DNA of 64,000 bases from Limnoperna fortunei (GCA_944474755.1 OX104122.1:19106641-19170640), one strand, 5' to 3'. Shown: positions 20,886-32,083, counted from the stretch's first letter. Notes: generated by a model from the sequence alone, not told the origin. Program-made: numbers and translations.

Positions 20886-21280
20886 CTGAAAAAAAAGAAT
20901 TTATTACAACAACAAATCAACCAAGGGACATAACTAATAAAATGTCATTTTCATTCATAATGTCTGATGACTGATTAAAGACATATCCTACTATTGTTAC
21001 TGCGCATTTTGATTTTGAATGTTATTGTTTCGTAATTCGTTTATGACGTCGTCGTCGTCAAAATTCCGCGAAATTTCCATTTCAATTACCATACTCTTTA
21101 TGGATCAACTTAGAGGTTTTTTTATGAGTAAAAAAGCAATACAACCTTTTAGAATTTGGGAAAAAACTAAATTAATCACTTTGCAATAGCAAACCTACAC
21201 AAAAAGAACTATTTTACTTTCGTGATTGTATTCTGCGCTACAAATCTAGAAAAGATATTGCAGTTTATACGAAGAAAAAT

Positions 21281-21674
21281 GCGCCCTTTTCTTCCCGCCA
21301 ATTCTGGCCTATACTTATTTTTCTCAAATATTTTTTCCCCTGATTCGGTGACCATATTTTTTTATTTATTCAATTTGGAGAGTAAGTTATCCTCTGTCTT
21401 CTGTGAATATATAGTTTTATTATCATAGGTCAGTTTTTTGCGATCAGCGATTTTGTGTATTCCGAGTGCATAACAAAAATGGCGGGAACGTATTAATTCC
21501 ACATTTATGCTCGAATTTAACGTATTTTTAAATAGATTATGGCATAGTTGCTTTCTACATGCAATGAAGCCTTCAAAACAATTTAAGTTGATTCTAACAG
21601 TAAACTATGGAAAAAATATAACTAAAATAACACATAATTTTAGTACTATAAAGCAGATGATACAGATGACGTCA
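21281..21674. promoter_or_regulatory. Possible promoter region with E2F/YY1/CRE-like sites
   Basis: Within 400 bp: cttcccgcca (E2F-like, 21291-21300), aaaatggcggga (YY1/E2F-like, 21477-21486) and a perfect TGACGTCA (CRE, 21667-21674). CpG dinucleotides are locally more common than in the flanks. It lies 120 bp before the ATG at 21794. This is pattern recognition only; no transcript is known. Confidence 0.3.
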
Positions 21675-21793
21675 TAACTTTTTAATACGGTCGGTGACCA
21701 CTGATTTTTGTTAGCTTTATTTAAAGATTTTGTCATAAGGAAAGTTAAGACACAATATTAAGAAAATATCATATGAAGATCGAATAGTAGGAT

Positions 21794-21944
21794 ATGTCCT
21801 TAAATGACTTTTTCAGTGAAGTTTCTGATGTACAAAGACACATCAATGATAAAGTGAACATAATAATGACTCCAAAGGACACGTTTGATGACATGTCATT
21901 TCTGATATATCAAGACAACCAATCAACTGTCATTTCCACTCCAA
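21794..21944 (+). pseudogene. Small ORF or first exon cut by a Tc1 element
   Basis: An ATG-started frame of 50 codons rich in Asp, Asn, Gln and Ser (MSLNDFFSEVSDVQRHINDK and on, ending STPIY) runs into the left inverted repeat of the Tc1-like element at 21945. Composition is protein-like, unlike most frames nearby. If the element is removed at its TA site the frame reaches a stop within a codon or two, so it may have been a 50-residue ORF or a truncated exon. I do not recognise the protein. Confidence 0.3.
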
Positions 21945-22214
21945 TATATACACCTCGCCATATGTTAAGCAACACCTACATTTATTATTTTTTTTAATTT
22001 AAAAAATCTGAATGAATATCAACTTTGTGTTATTTATGTACTAAAGCCATCATTCGAGCACTGGAAAGTTACTTTAATTAACTCCTCAGGTAAATCTTTA
22101 AATAGCAAAACAAGTTTGTCATACGGTAGTCGAGCACGCCTAAAAGCCTTTGTTTTCCAAAATGATTTAGTGTTCATCTCCTGGTCTTTCTCGACTTCAT
22201 CTTTGCATTTTACA

Positions 22215-22366
22215 ATGCCTAGACAGAAATTAAGTGAAGCTGAGAAGTGGCAGATTGTTGGAATGTGTAATAGTGGACAGACCTCGTGTCAGAAAGCACA
22301 ACACTTTGGCATTCACTTTAGTATTGTATCCCGGATACTGAAACGTCATCCAGATGATGGAACTAT
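22215..22366 (+). pseudogene. Tc1 transposase N-terminus
   Basis: ATG at 22215 begins MPRQKLSEAEKWQIVGMCNS, followed by GQTSCQKAQHFGIHFSIVSR and ILKRHPDDGTIQE: the first helix-turn-helix (DNA-binding) subdomain of a Tc1/mariner transposase. The frame is stopped in practice by the SINE at 22377. Past the SINE, the reading resumes as RSGQPPKT, the GRPR-type linker. Confidence 0.88.
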
Positions 22367-22376
22367 CCAGGAATGT

Positions 22377-22621
22377 CCGTTTGTTTGTTTGAAGGTGTTT
22401 AATGCCACTTTCAGCAATTTTTCAGCTATATCATGGCGTCCAGTTTTTATTGGGGGAGAAAACCCCCGACCTGCGGTAGGAAAACTGGCAATCCTTGTCA
22501 ATTAAGATTGGAGTCGAGTACACCCTGCCTGCAGTGAGAATCGAACCCGCAATCTCAGTGTTGACAGACCACGTGATCAATAGTAGACGAACTACCTTGA
22601 CCACTCCGCCACCGAGGCCCC
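22377..22621 (-). repeat. Full-length tRNA-derived SINE
   Basis: Read on the minus strand it starts with a tRNA-like head (ggcctcggtggcggagtggt, A box; gggttcgattctc, B box), followed by the conserved body (ttgccagttttcctaccgca, ccccaataaaaactgg, atgatatagctgaaaaattg) and a caaacaaac tail. Target duplications flank it: ccaggaatgt at 22367-22376 and ccaggaacat at 22622-22631 (8 of 10). It sits inside the Tc1 transposase. The body recalls the V-SINE/RUDI type known in molluscs; that label is unchecked. Confidence 0.88.
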
Positions 22622-22631
22622 CCAGGAACAT

Positions 22632-23045
22632 CATAGGTCAGGTCAACCACCAAAAACAGTGTGGGGAGGCTTTTCATACGCTGTATGTGGTTGATGGGAA
22701 AATGACAGGGCAGAAATATTGAAATGATGTCATTAACACTATTATTGTGCCACATTTTGACAATCATGCACTTGGTAACAGACCCAACTTTATGGACCTC
22801 ACGGAGCTGTACGTGATGTTATCAAAAGAGAAGCTATTGATCATCTTTCATGGCTATCCATGTCACCCCATATGAATCCCAATTGAACATTTGTGGGATA
22901 TCATTGGCCATAAAACCAATAACAGAGCACCTGCTTGTCAAAATGTCCAAGAACTATGTGTTGCCATTCAAAATGAATGGCATAATTTACCACATGCTAT
23001 ACTTCTTAGTTTATTCAACAGCATGAGGAGGCATGCAAGTAAATG
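22632..23045 (+). pseudogene. Tc1 transposase C-terminal part
   Basis: Across several frames: VWGGFSYAV, VVDGKMTGQKY, VPHFDNHALGNRPNFMD (region of the second catalytic Asp), IPIEHLWDIIG (third catalytic acid, Glu) and QELCVAIQNEWHNLPHAILL. The region carrying the first catalytic Asp is absent, and there are stops after TGQKY and elsewhere. The linker-to-VWGG junction shows that 300 or more bases were deleted from the middle. Confidence 0.85.
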
Positions 23046-23489
23046 AACTGTACCGGAAGTGTTGTGGTTAAACGACTTACTGAGTATTTTTGTGTTTAAC
23101 ACATTTCAAGGTGACTTTTCTTTCCCTGAACGTTGACCTGTGATGATGTGTTTACTTGAAGTTCATGAAATTGAAGTATGCAATCAAACTTATTTGTTGA
23201 CTGATGAAAGTTATATTTGCACCGTTTTTCGATATCTTTGCTTTGAACATTTTTTCTTCAAACAATAAGTAAAGCGACTGTAAACATGTTGTTTGTATGT
23301 TTCATTTGTCATTAATGTTCAATAAATTGTCATTTCTTTAGAATATATTAATTAAAATATATACATATCTTAAATGAATCCCTGGAAAATAATAGCGTGT
23401 TGCTTAATTTATGGCGAGGTGCATATAAATGGAGATAAATATATAGGTGATATTTAAGTGCAATGTTTGCATTTGTCTTACATTGAGAA

Positions 23490-23722
23490 GGCAGTTAAGA
23501 TTGTTAGTCATCTACTATTGATCACATGTCAACACCGAGGTTGAGGGTTTGAGCCTTACTGTGGCAGGGTGGGCTCGACAACATTAATTTATAAGGATTG
23601 CCAGGTTCCTGCCAGGATTATTACTATGGCTTCCTCCATCAATATAATAAAATAAAACCCACCTGATAAAACGCCAATGCATAGCTGTAAAATTGATGGT
23701 ATTAGTGTTAAACCACTTTAAA
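23490..23722 (+). repeat. Diverged SINE copy
   Basis: Carries the SINE landmarks in order: attgatcacatgtcaacacc, gagggtttgagccttact (degenerate B box), aaggattgccagg, ggcttcctcc, atagctgtaaaattgatgg and gtgttaaacca. Much older than the copies at 22377 and 40337. Confidence 0.7.
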
Positions 23723-24229
23723 ATCCACATATATCACTGCTGTTTACTAGGTCATATTTATCACTACAAGCTCTGAAAATGTGTATTTAAATTTTACAGC
23801 TAACCCCGTTTATTGTGATTGTGATAACAGTCTCTGAGTACTTTGGCAAACTAACACTTTTGCCTTGACTGTTGTATCTAATTAAACAAACATCAAAAAA
23901 CATAATATTGACCAAAACCAGATATTGCATCATCATCATGTTCTGATATTAAGCACTGTTGTAAACTGTCTTTTCAAATGTGTTATCCAAAAAAAAAAAA
24001 AAAATTGAAGACATAGGAAAATTTGAAGGTTGCTAATTGAGATATGTGGCATTAAGCTGATACAGATGCAGACACTTGTTGAAGATTGGTTACACATATG
24101 ATGCAACTGATTTGTTCCTTAAAGTTTTCAGCATCATTAAAAAAAATGTTGCTTATTTACTGTCTTTATAAACAATTGTCAATTCAGTATCCGTTTAAAT
24201 TTAAAATTTACTTTCCCTTTGTAACTTAC
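23723..24229. other. Non-coding, no gene seen
   Basis: AT-rich with an A15-16 run near 23989-24004. Confidence 0.5.
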
Positions 24230-24284
24230 CAGTAACGTCGATTGTCAGTCTTCTTGTCCTTTTTGTTTTTTACCGTTAGGAAAG
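24230..24284 (-). other. Candidate minus-strand exon, 55 bp
   Basis: Minus-strand acceptor aatttttctataacag and donor ctg|gtaagttac bracket 55 bases with one open frame (FLTVKNKKDKKTDNRRY). Its open frame is phase-compatible with the donor of the 24779 exon. Confidence 0.5.
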
Positions 24285-24778
24285 CTGTTATAGAAAAATT
24301 AAATTCAGTCAATAAAAATATTATTAACATACAACAGTTGTGCATTGTAATATATAAGATATTTTAGTTGAATGGCAATAAGCAAGTTATATTTCTGCAA
24401 AGATGTGTTTTTTTAACAATGCAGTGTTGAATGTAACTGCATATTTCTGATAACTTAATAGTTAACAATATATATACATGTATGCCCCTAGTCACAATGC
24501 GTTGATAACGTTAAGTACCAGTATATCAAGTAACATTATAAAAATAAAGAACTCTTAAAGTGGTCATAGTAACAAACACTTAAGAAAATGTCAGTGTTGA
24601 AAGGGGTTACATCCCATGGAATATTGGTTTTAAAAAAAAAAGTTTGTTAGCCTGTACCTCTCGTATAAATGATGCATTAATCTAACAGAGTAATACAAGT
24701 GTTGACTGATAAACTGTGGGTTCAAAACTTGTGCCTCACACAATAAGTTATTCTCAGGATGGATAAAGTGGTACATAC

Positions 24779-24850
24779 CTTCAATGTGCCGTTCAATATC
24801 CTGATCAGAAATCGTATGAATTGTACAAAATGTTCTTTAAGTCATCAATA
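24779..24850 (-). other. Candidate minus-strand exon, 72 bp
   Basis: Acceptor acattatatattttcag and donor gaag|gtatgtac on the minus strand. In the phase set by the upstream candidate exon the frame reads (S)IDDLKNILYNSYDF then TGA. A second frame from the middle of the exon reads SDQDIERHIE without a stop; one extra T in the exon would account for the switch. Either the coding part ends here or a frameshift is present. Confidence 0.5.
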
Positions 24851-26172
24851 CTGAAAATATATAATGTATATATTTAGTACATAAAACATCTAAAACAAGG
24901 TTTTTAATTGGATGATTTGGTGCGACCATTTTGGTAACACTGAGTATCTTGGCAACAGGAAACTATGCCCAGGATGGGAACTAAACAAGTTCTCTATGAT
25001 TACCACAGGTATGATACTTTATTACTATTCCTTGGCTTTTTTGTCCAGTTATCACACCTTCAATATTGTGGAATGTAATAACAATATTGACTTATTCCGC
25101 TGAATAGTTTTCCTACAGTGTAGACCCCCTGCCAGTCATGCACTAGGCACACCACACAACACTTTAGGAAAACAGTTCCATCTTGAGAAGTCCATAATAA
25201 ATATTTCATTCAAACAGGTCTGAAGGGAAATCGACAGGTTGACTTTTATAGCCAGTAAAAATGGCTCTTAGCATGATCAAAAAGATTTGAATGTGATATT
25301 TGTAATATTACAACACAAAAATTCTAGATTCTATCTATGTTTCTAAAAATTTGGGTTGGGGGAGGAGCAAACTGCCACGTTTTTGCTGATCAAGAAAAAT
25401 GAAGCTTCTTTATAGGTTAACCTCTACTAAATAGCCAATAGTAGTGCTTAAAAAACCAAAGTAGTTCTACTTTCACTTTGCATAAAAATTGTAATTCTGA
25501 ATGAACCTGTTTAAAAATTAAGTTTATATGATGCACACATATTTTAAAAGTGCAATGAATCCAAATATAATAATTTCAAGCAAGTATTAGATTTTGTACG
25601 AAACTTAAGACTGACACCTGTTTCTATCCATCTGACAACTAAAACTAGCTCTATTTGTGACGTCATTTTGTAAACTTTACAAAACATTCTTATTAGACTT
25701 TAATATTGTTGTGCCTGTCAGATATGTTCTAGAGAAGACATGGTATTTTTGAGAAAATAAGGGTGTCACTAATAGTGAACTTAAGGTAAATTCAGTATTC
25801 TATAAAATATTATAATGGTCACCTATGTAAATCTATTTAGTAGAGGTTAACCTATAGAAGACCTTAATAGGTTAACATCTGAATCCATAATTATAGAGAT
25901 TTGTACCACTGAAACTAATCAGATCAGACCTTATAGAGAAAATTTGAAAAACCGCAGCCAATCAGATTTGTCCTTATAGAGAAGATTTGTAAAGCTGCAG
26001 CCAATCAGATCCAAAGATTGTCTGTAAAATGAAATTTCCACCTATTTAAGTTGACACAAATCTGGGAACTGATATTGACCATCCCAACATGGGCATTAAG
26101 TTGTCCGTCTGACGTATAAAAACTCCCAAAATCAAGTCAGGGACCTGAACTAATAAATAAATGTCTATTTAC
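24851..26172. other. Non-coding stretch, candidate intron
   Basis: Lies between two candidate minus-strand exons. Contains a 'tataggttaacctctactaaa' motif at about 25412 and its inverse at about 25836-25856 (imperfect inverted repeat around 400 bp), 'cagccaatcagat' twice at about 25955 and 25998, and a CRE-type TGACGTCA at 25658-25665. Confidence 0.5.
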
Positions 26173-26233
26173 CTGACTGGAGGGTGGCAAAACTTCTTTA
26201 TCAAAAGATCTTGGAATACTAACAGAACTCTAT
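26173..26233 (-). other. Candidate minus-strand exon, 61 bp
   Basis: Acceptor ttttattcactttgcag and donor gtcag|gtaaatag on the minus strand. One frame is open throughout: RVLLVFQDLLIKKFCHPPV, leaving AG to join the next exon. I do not recognise the protein. Confidence 0.5.
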
Positions 26234-27550
26234 CTGCAAAGTGAATAAAAGTCGCATGAAATACTATTTATCAAATTTAATAAACCAGTAACCAAACATA
26301 TCTCCTTTTGGTAGGTTTTAAAATGTACAAATTAAACATCCATAGGTAAAATTATAAACCAAATTCTTCATGACTTAGAATTATTTCTAAATGTAAAAAA
26401 ACTAACATCCATGGCCAAACAGATTTTATTGTTCATTTACATGAGCGTTATAGTGTACAAGGTATGTTCTTCTTCAATTTTAAACTCATTAATAATTAAC
26501 ACCCCTTTTGCCACATTACTCTGCCTTAGAATTTATAAGTTTTGTTTATCAACTGCTTAGGAACATTTTGCTGGTAGTCAATTTTGTTATCAGATTTAAT
26601 TAAGTTTTTATTTCATGTTTATGAAATCTAACCAACTACAGTGATTGAAACTATATGTACATTCATGGCCTGGACAGCAACTGTAACAACTAGATATTAG
26701 TGAGATGGTATCCATCACTGTGGTATCAGCTGACCTTGAAACCAAGGTCAGAGGTCATCAACCATGGTATGCGACACATTGCCTTTGATATTATCTACCC
26801 AAATTCCAAATATCAAAAGCCTACCTCAAAAGATAAAAATGTTACAGCTCGGACACGATTAGTTTCTGATGGAGGAAAGGACAAAGAGGCGGGGGCTAAT
26901 TACATTAGGTATATTTGTTGTCAAAATAAATTCTTACTTCAGGTTTTCCGGTTTGCGTGTTAGAAAAATAACATCTAAAATAACTAAAAAGTTGCTGTAA
27001 ATGACATACAATTTTAAGAAAACAAACAAACAAAGCTCCATTTTTATTACATATTCCAATTTAAAGCCTTTTTACCTTAAATATATATCTGAATCATCAG
27101 AGCTGTCTTATAAACCATTTAATACAGCTACCATCACATTTTGTTGTCCATGTTTTGCTCATGTTAATAAAAAGTATCTGCTTTTTTCTATATCTTTCCA
27201 TTTTGGCTGCTTGGAGATACTTAGTCTTGCTTTTCTTCAAATCAAACAATTTCTAGTTTTCATCCTCAAGTCTCAGAAATATATACATTCTAGTGTTGTT
27301 AGCACAGTGTTGTTTCTTGTTGTCTGCAGAGTTATGCGGCTGGTTGTCTTTCTTGTGAAATATCTCTAGTTGTCTGCCCTGAATATGCCTCAAGATATGC
27401 CTTAGTTGTCTGCCCCAAGTTATGCCTTGATTATTTGTCCTGATCGAGATATGCCTTTTCATAAGACTTTAATCATTTTATACAATAAATAAAAGGAACA
27501 AAATACAATTTTAAAACTTCCTTTCAAAAAAAGCTAAATGAAAAAGAAAT
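26234..27550. other. Non-coding with a dispersed repeat
   Basis: 26690-26900 contains a dispersed repeat (see that entry). Another possible minus-strand exon ends at about 27076 (..SSDDSDIYL|gtaaaaag), with a weak acceptor. No other gene seen. Confidence 0.5.
26690..26900 (+). repeat. Dispersed repeat shared with 56.6 kb
   Basis: Text such as 'ccaaatatcaaaagcctacc' and 'cggacacga' recurs in the opposite orientation at about 56590-56760, where the order of motifs is the same. The 87-codon open frame here is part of the repeat and not a gene. Confidence 0.65.
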
Positions 27551-28268
27551 TTCTCTGTATTATAAGTTTATTGTTTTGGTACATTTTTTTTTTTCGTACA
27601 GAGCTTAAAGTAATTAGCATGTTAACACCTGTGTCCTGCATAAACTACAGTAAATTAAATACATGTACAAATATACTATAAATGATTTCATTACTACCAT
27701 CCCTTGAAAACATGTTACTTTAAACTCTGTATTCCAGTTTTTTTTGGTACAGAGCTTAAAATATCTAGGTGTTTAAGAAACATGTTTTATTTACTTTAAA
27801 CTCTGTATTACAATTTCGTTTTTTTTGGTACAGAGCTTAAAGTTAAAAGCAGGTTAACTACTATGTCCTGCATAAATTATTAAATTGAAAATGTAAATAA
27901 ATGTATTCCTATCTTCCCAACCCTTGAAAACAAGTTACTTTAAACTCTGTATTCCAAGTTTTTTTTGGTACAGAGCTTAAAATATCTTTGAGTAAAACAA
28001 TTACCTTTAAACTCTGTATTACAATTTTTTGTGGTTTTTTTGTACAGAGCTGCACATCATTAGCAGGTTAAAAACTGTTTTCCTGTGTACATTACCATAA
28101 AACATACACAACACAAACACAAATATAACTTGTATACAAAGGGAAACAACTCAAACATCAGTTGCATTCAATTGAAAAAATATATAAATGTATTCCTGAA
28201 AACCTACCCCATGAAAACATGTTACTTTAAACTCTGTATTCCAAGTTTTGTTTGGTACAGAGCTTAAA
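27551..28268 (+). repeat. Array of hairpin-forming repeats
   Basis: Six times the pair ctttaaactctgta ... tacagagcttaaa(g) occurs with a T-rich loop of about 15-25 bases: near 27553-27604 (short arms), 27718-27760, 27797-27842, 27936-27982, 28003-28050 (weaker right arm) and 28222-28268. Flanks 'agcaggttaac' and 'gtcctgcataaa' are also repeated. A seventh copy at 29050-29208 has a loop grown to about 130 bases of T-rich sequence. Confidence 0.8.
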
Positions 28269-29449
28269 ATAACTAGCAACTGATGTCATGTACAAATTAC
28301 AGTAAAACATATCAGAAACCTAACAAAAATGAATAAAATATGTGTTACATCAAAAGTTTGATGAATCAAAACTTACCAATTTAATAATGAAGATACAAAC
28401 ATAATCTTCATTTTTTATTCACAAAATTTGTCGTAAGCATGTTTTAATGTAATTTCTTTGCGCTTTGCACCACAAAAAACTTCATATCAAGGTAGAGACA
28501 TTAGTCAGACTGCTTCTCACAATGTCAGCACAATGCACAGTCTAAAAGTCCCAACTTAATATAATACTGTGACAGAAAGCCATTTACTATACTTTAAGAA
28601 CTTCACACGTGGAATAGAGATTTGCAAATGTCTGTTTCAAAATAACCAGATAACAAAGATGTCAAGTTCTCAAAGTATGCAAGTTCAGTTTTCACCAACT
28701 GAACTGGTACAGAAATAATTCATAATAATACAAATACAAAATGGGAGATAACTCTAATAGGTAAGACTTCCAATTGAACCCCAAATAAAAAACGCAATGC
28801 ATTAGACTATCACAAGATTCGTGGAGTTCACACGACTCACACTTGCCCGATTGGCAATGCATAACTGTGTCCACTGTGGGGTTCATCAGTGGCTGCCACC
28901 CTGTGCCAAATTCTTTTATATACGTTCAAAATAATGCATTTTTAGTGGGGGGTTCAAATGGAAGTCTTTCCCTCTAATATCAGAAAACAAGGAACATCAG
29001 ATGTGCATATAGCTTTTTATAATATTTCTAGCCCAACCCTTCAAACTTGTTACTTTAAACTCTGTTTATACATTTCTTTTTTTTTTGTTTTTTTTCTTCA
29101 TTATTCTGATCTTTTTCTCTTTTTTTTTCTTGTTGCTTTTTTTCTGTCATTTTATTTTTTTTTTTTTATTTTTTTTTTTTTGCTATCATTACAAAGTCTA
29201 AAGTAACTATCAAGCAACCATCTGATGTCAAAACAAATCACCAAAAGGAAACTCCATGTAGACAGATTTATATTCCCAATCACCCGAATCCCATTCTGTC
29301 CGTTTCCTGGTGTATCATACAATATTCATACAATGTCAAAAATTTACATGAAGGACCTAATTTTCCTTTACTGCATATGGAACAAAAAAATGCCCATTGA
29401 GCCTTAATAATAGAGTAAGAAAAATGTTTGAATACTTACCATATACTTA
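28269..29449. other. Non-coding, includes long T-rich tract
   Basis: 29079-29182 is almost pure T with scattered C and A. The remaining sequence shows no gene; frames in the T-rich tract are Phe/Leu runs and not credible. Confidence 0.6.
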
Positions 29450-29450
29450 C

Positions 29451-29490
29451 CATGGGTCCAAAGTTTTCAATGAAGAAAAAGTGTTGGGAC
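29451..29490 (-). other. Candidate minus-strand mini-exon with tandem donors
   Basis: Acceptor aactacttatttttaag, then 40 bases (open in two frames, e.g. SQHFFFIENFGPM), then donor atg|gtaagtat. A second donor, gtaagtat, follows 11 bases on. It cannot be joined directly in frame to the 26173 exon. Confidence 0.4.
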
Positions 29491-31472
29491 CTTAAAAATA
29501 AGTAGTTGGATCAGGGGACAAGGTAACATTTCTAATAGACTTGAATATTTAGGAAACTATTGTAAATTAAGTGTCAAATTAGGTTTAGTTCTAATAATAG
29601 AACTAAATCCAAAGTAGAAACAATAATAGACTTTCATGACAGAATGAAACGGGGAAAAAAAGTTCAACCAAACATTTATAGTATGGCTAACTGAAATAAT
29701 AAGAGATAGATTGTACAACAGGCAGTATGCTCTATTCTGGATAAAATAAAGTTAAATAACAATAAATCAACTGGACCAATCACCAAAAGCTTCAACTATA
29801 AGTAAAGTATCAGCCAAATAGAAAAAACATAATCTTTCCTTCTGAAGTGGCAAAGATGCCCCCTTTTCGTGAAGTTCATTTCTGTTATTGTTTTTATGAT
29901 TTTGTGATCCATAATTCACATATTTAACATTTTAATTATTTATTTGTTGTCAACCTAGAATTCACACCCAATCTTAAAAAAAATCCTAAAGCGTTATGCG
30001 CTATCTTTTAATATATTTTATAAAACATTTCATGTTGGGATCAATAATTCACATTTTAAAAAAAATTTTTGTGCATTCTTTAATTTTGTGATTATTAATT
30101 TTTTTTTGTCTTTTATACTTTTGTGATCAATTATTTACATATTTATAACTAATTTTTTTATTTTATTTTTTTGTGTTTTATTATTTTGTGATCAATAATG
30201 TACATATTTACAATCAATTTTATTTCATTTATTTTTTTTGTATTGTGTTTTTATAAATTTTGTTCTCAATAATTTACATATCTACAATGTTTTTTTCTTT
30301 TCTAAAATTTTGTTCTCAATAATTTAAATATTTACAGTCTTCAAGTCCTAGAACAAAAGCAGACCTTACTATTTTGATTGACACAATTAATTTTTCATTG
30401 ATGAAAATGCCTTTTTTATTCCTGCTGTGCTGCATAATATTTCAATACATGGATTTCAATCCAGATCCTTGTATCTTATGTATTATTATGTCATTTTCAT
30501 TACCTGATTATAAATATACAATTGTTGCATACTGTCATATTCTTATATATTCCAGAGAATGGGATATTTTTCTTGTTGATAGATAGTGCATGGTGTTTAC
30601 AAAAGCAATGAGCATTTTTCAAACTCAGTGTGCAGTTTGAATTGGTTGGTAGTAAATGTAGCAATTTAAAAAACCTTTATGAGCCCAGTAACATACCACA
30701 AGGGCCCACATATTGGACACCTAGAATACAGGAACAGTTCCAAATTAACTGGTCGTATATTTAAACAAAGTTCTATAGAGAATTTACATGAAAGTGAAAG
30801 ATTTAAAACGGTAAACCCCCCACCCCACCCCCATAAAAAAAGTTTCACTTATTTTTAGTAAATAAAGTGTCAAGTTTGATAGAAATCTGAAATTAATCTT
30901 GTGTACATTTCACTTTAAAAGTTTTACAAACTAGCTATTTCAGTAAAATATGTATCCAAGTTCAAAAAGCCTGGTTCTCCTTCAGAAAATATCCAATTCC
31001 TGCTGATGTTCACAATTACATATATTGTTCTTTAAAATTTCAAGTTTCACAAAATTCTGATCAGTGTTTCGTCGATAGGTGCTTACAAAATAAGACAGAC
31101 GGATGGATTGAATGAATGACTGACTGACGGACTCGTAAAAAAAATCTTCAAATTTTTTGCATGGGGTGTAAGAAATATTTTCAGAAAATGAACAAACAAA
31201 ATTTCTTGTTCTGTATATATAATTATAAAAGTAAAAGATGTGGTGATAAACCAAACACCAGCCCCAGATCCCATTTTTATATGTTAAACACTTTTGTGTA
31301 AAACAATTTATTAGACACTAGACTTCACATAAACATTGGTGCAATGTGCATCTTTATGCCGATCTCTGTTGGTATGCAAATTTTCTCACTGTATCTATAA
31401 TAAAAGTATAGTATCATACAAGCAAAAAACAAAGCTTAAATGTAAACAAACAACAGAATGCCATTTCACAAG
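29491..31472. repeat. AT-rich spacer with diverged 'gatcaataatttacat' repeats
   Basis: From about 29890 to 30345 there are six diverged units marked by (ga)tcaataatttacatattta, spaced roughly 50-130 bases in T-rich sequence. The same unit occurs at 45.2-45.3 and 47.4-47.5 kb. A C-rich run (about 30817-30833) gives a weak quadruplex motif on the minus strand. No gene seen in the rest. Confidence 0.65.
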
Positions 31473-32083
31473 CAGGGGCGTAGCTAGACAAGACCCAAAA
31501 GACACGAGATCTTCGTTTTTCATAATCCTGTGTAAATTGACAGAAATTTTAACTTTGCTAACATGCCCGATTTTTAATGCACAAGTCTTTACAAAAATCA
31601 ATACTGTCATTAATTTTTGTGACTGATCATCTAAATTTGCCTGGGTCGAATCTTTAAGGTACCTATCGAGTATTGCTTAAATTAATGCTTGTATATTAAT
31701 ACCATGTTTTTCATTTGATCTTTTTACAGATTAATCACACTTAATCTGTGTGTTTTGTAAAATCATTCTTAAACATAAGACATTTCTTGTTAAACCACAA
31801 TATTCAAATACATTTGAAGTAGGTGTGGCTTAGTCATGTCATAATTAACCAACTTTTTACTTGTTCCATAGTGTATGCCCCACCTCTCACTGTCATTCAA
31901 AATACCAAACTAACTACATAGATCATCTAGACTGATTGTGTAGCATGTGATCCTCTGACAACAATAATGTCACGTAAATGGTGAAAGACATGATATATTT
32001 AATACATAGACAGTAGTACATGTATTCAAGAAACTTACAGTGTAGGCACATGCCTAGTCGGGTCTTACATAGCTACACCCCTG
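31473..32083. mobile_element. hAT-like non-autonomous element
   Basis: Ends pair as inverted repeats over 24 bases with 4 mismatches: caggggcgtagcta...aagaccc (31473) and the complement of gggtctta...tagctacacccctg (ending 32083). The CAGGGGCGTAGC terminus is typical of hAT elements. The sequence acaag flanks both sides (31468-31472 and 32084-32088), a 5-bp duplication instead of the usual 8. There is no transposase; 611 bp. Confidence 0.8.

Larger units (their letters stand above)
21945..23427 (+). mobile_element. Tc1-like DNA transposon, internally deleted
   Basis: 31-bp terminal inverted repeats, 21945-21975 and 23397-23427, share tat-at-(a/g)-cacctcgccat and ttaagcaacac, with few mismatches; the ends are flanked by TA, the Tc1 target. 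Between them are two parts of a Tc1 transposase with the middle missing, plus a SINE. It is a dead copy. About 250 of its 1483 bases are the SINE. Confidence 0.9.

Noticed and set aside
22116..22505. A single 129-codon gene
   Set aside because: The frame begins upstream of the transposase ATG and runs into the SINE; only the middle is transposase.
13608..25665. Three perfect CRE octamers (13608, 21667, 25658) as a regulatory network
   Set aside because: About one is expected by chance in 64 kb at this base composition; only the one near the possible promoter is mentioned, with low confidence.
26700..26963. 87-codon plus-strand frame
   Set aside because: Most of it lies in a dispersed repeat found inverted at 56.6 kb.
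28958..29206. 82-codon plus-strand frame
   Set aside because: Its second half is translated poly-T (Phe runs).
31140..31290. Minus-strand frames near 31.0-31.3 kb
   Set aside because: Two overlapping frames of similar length in AT-rich DNA, no domain and no codon pattern.
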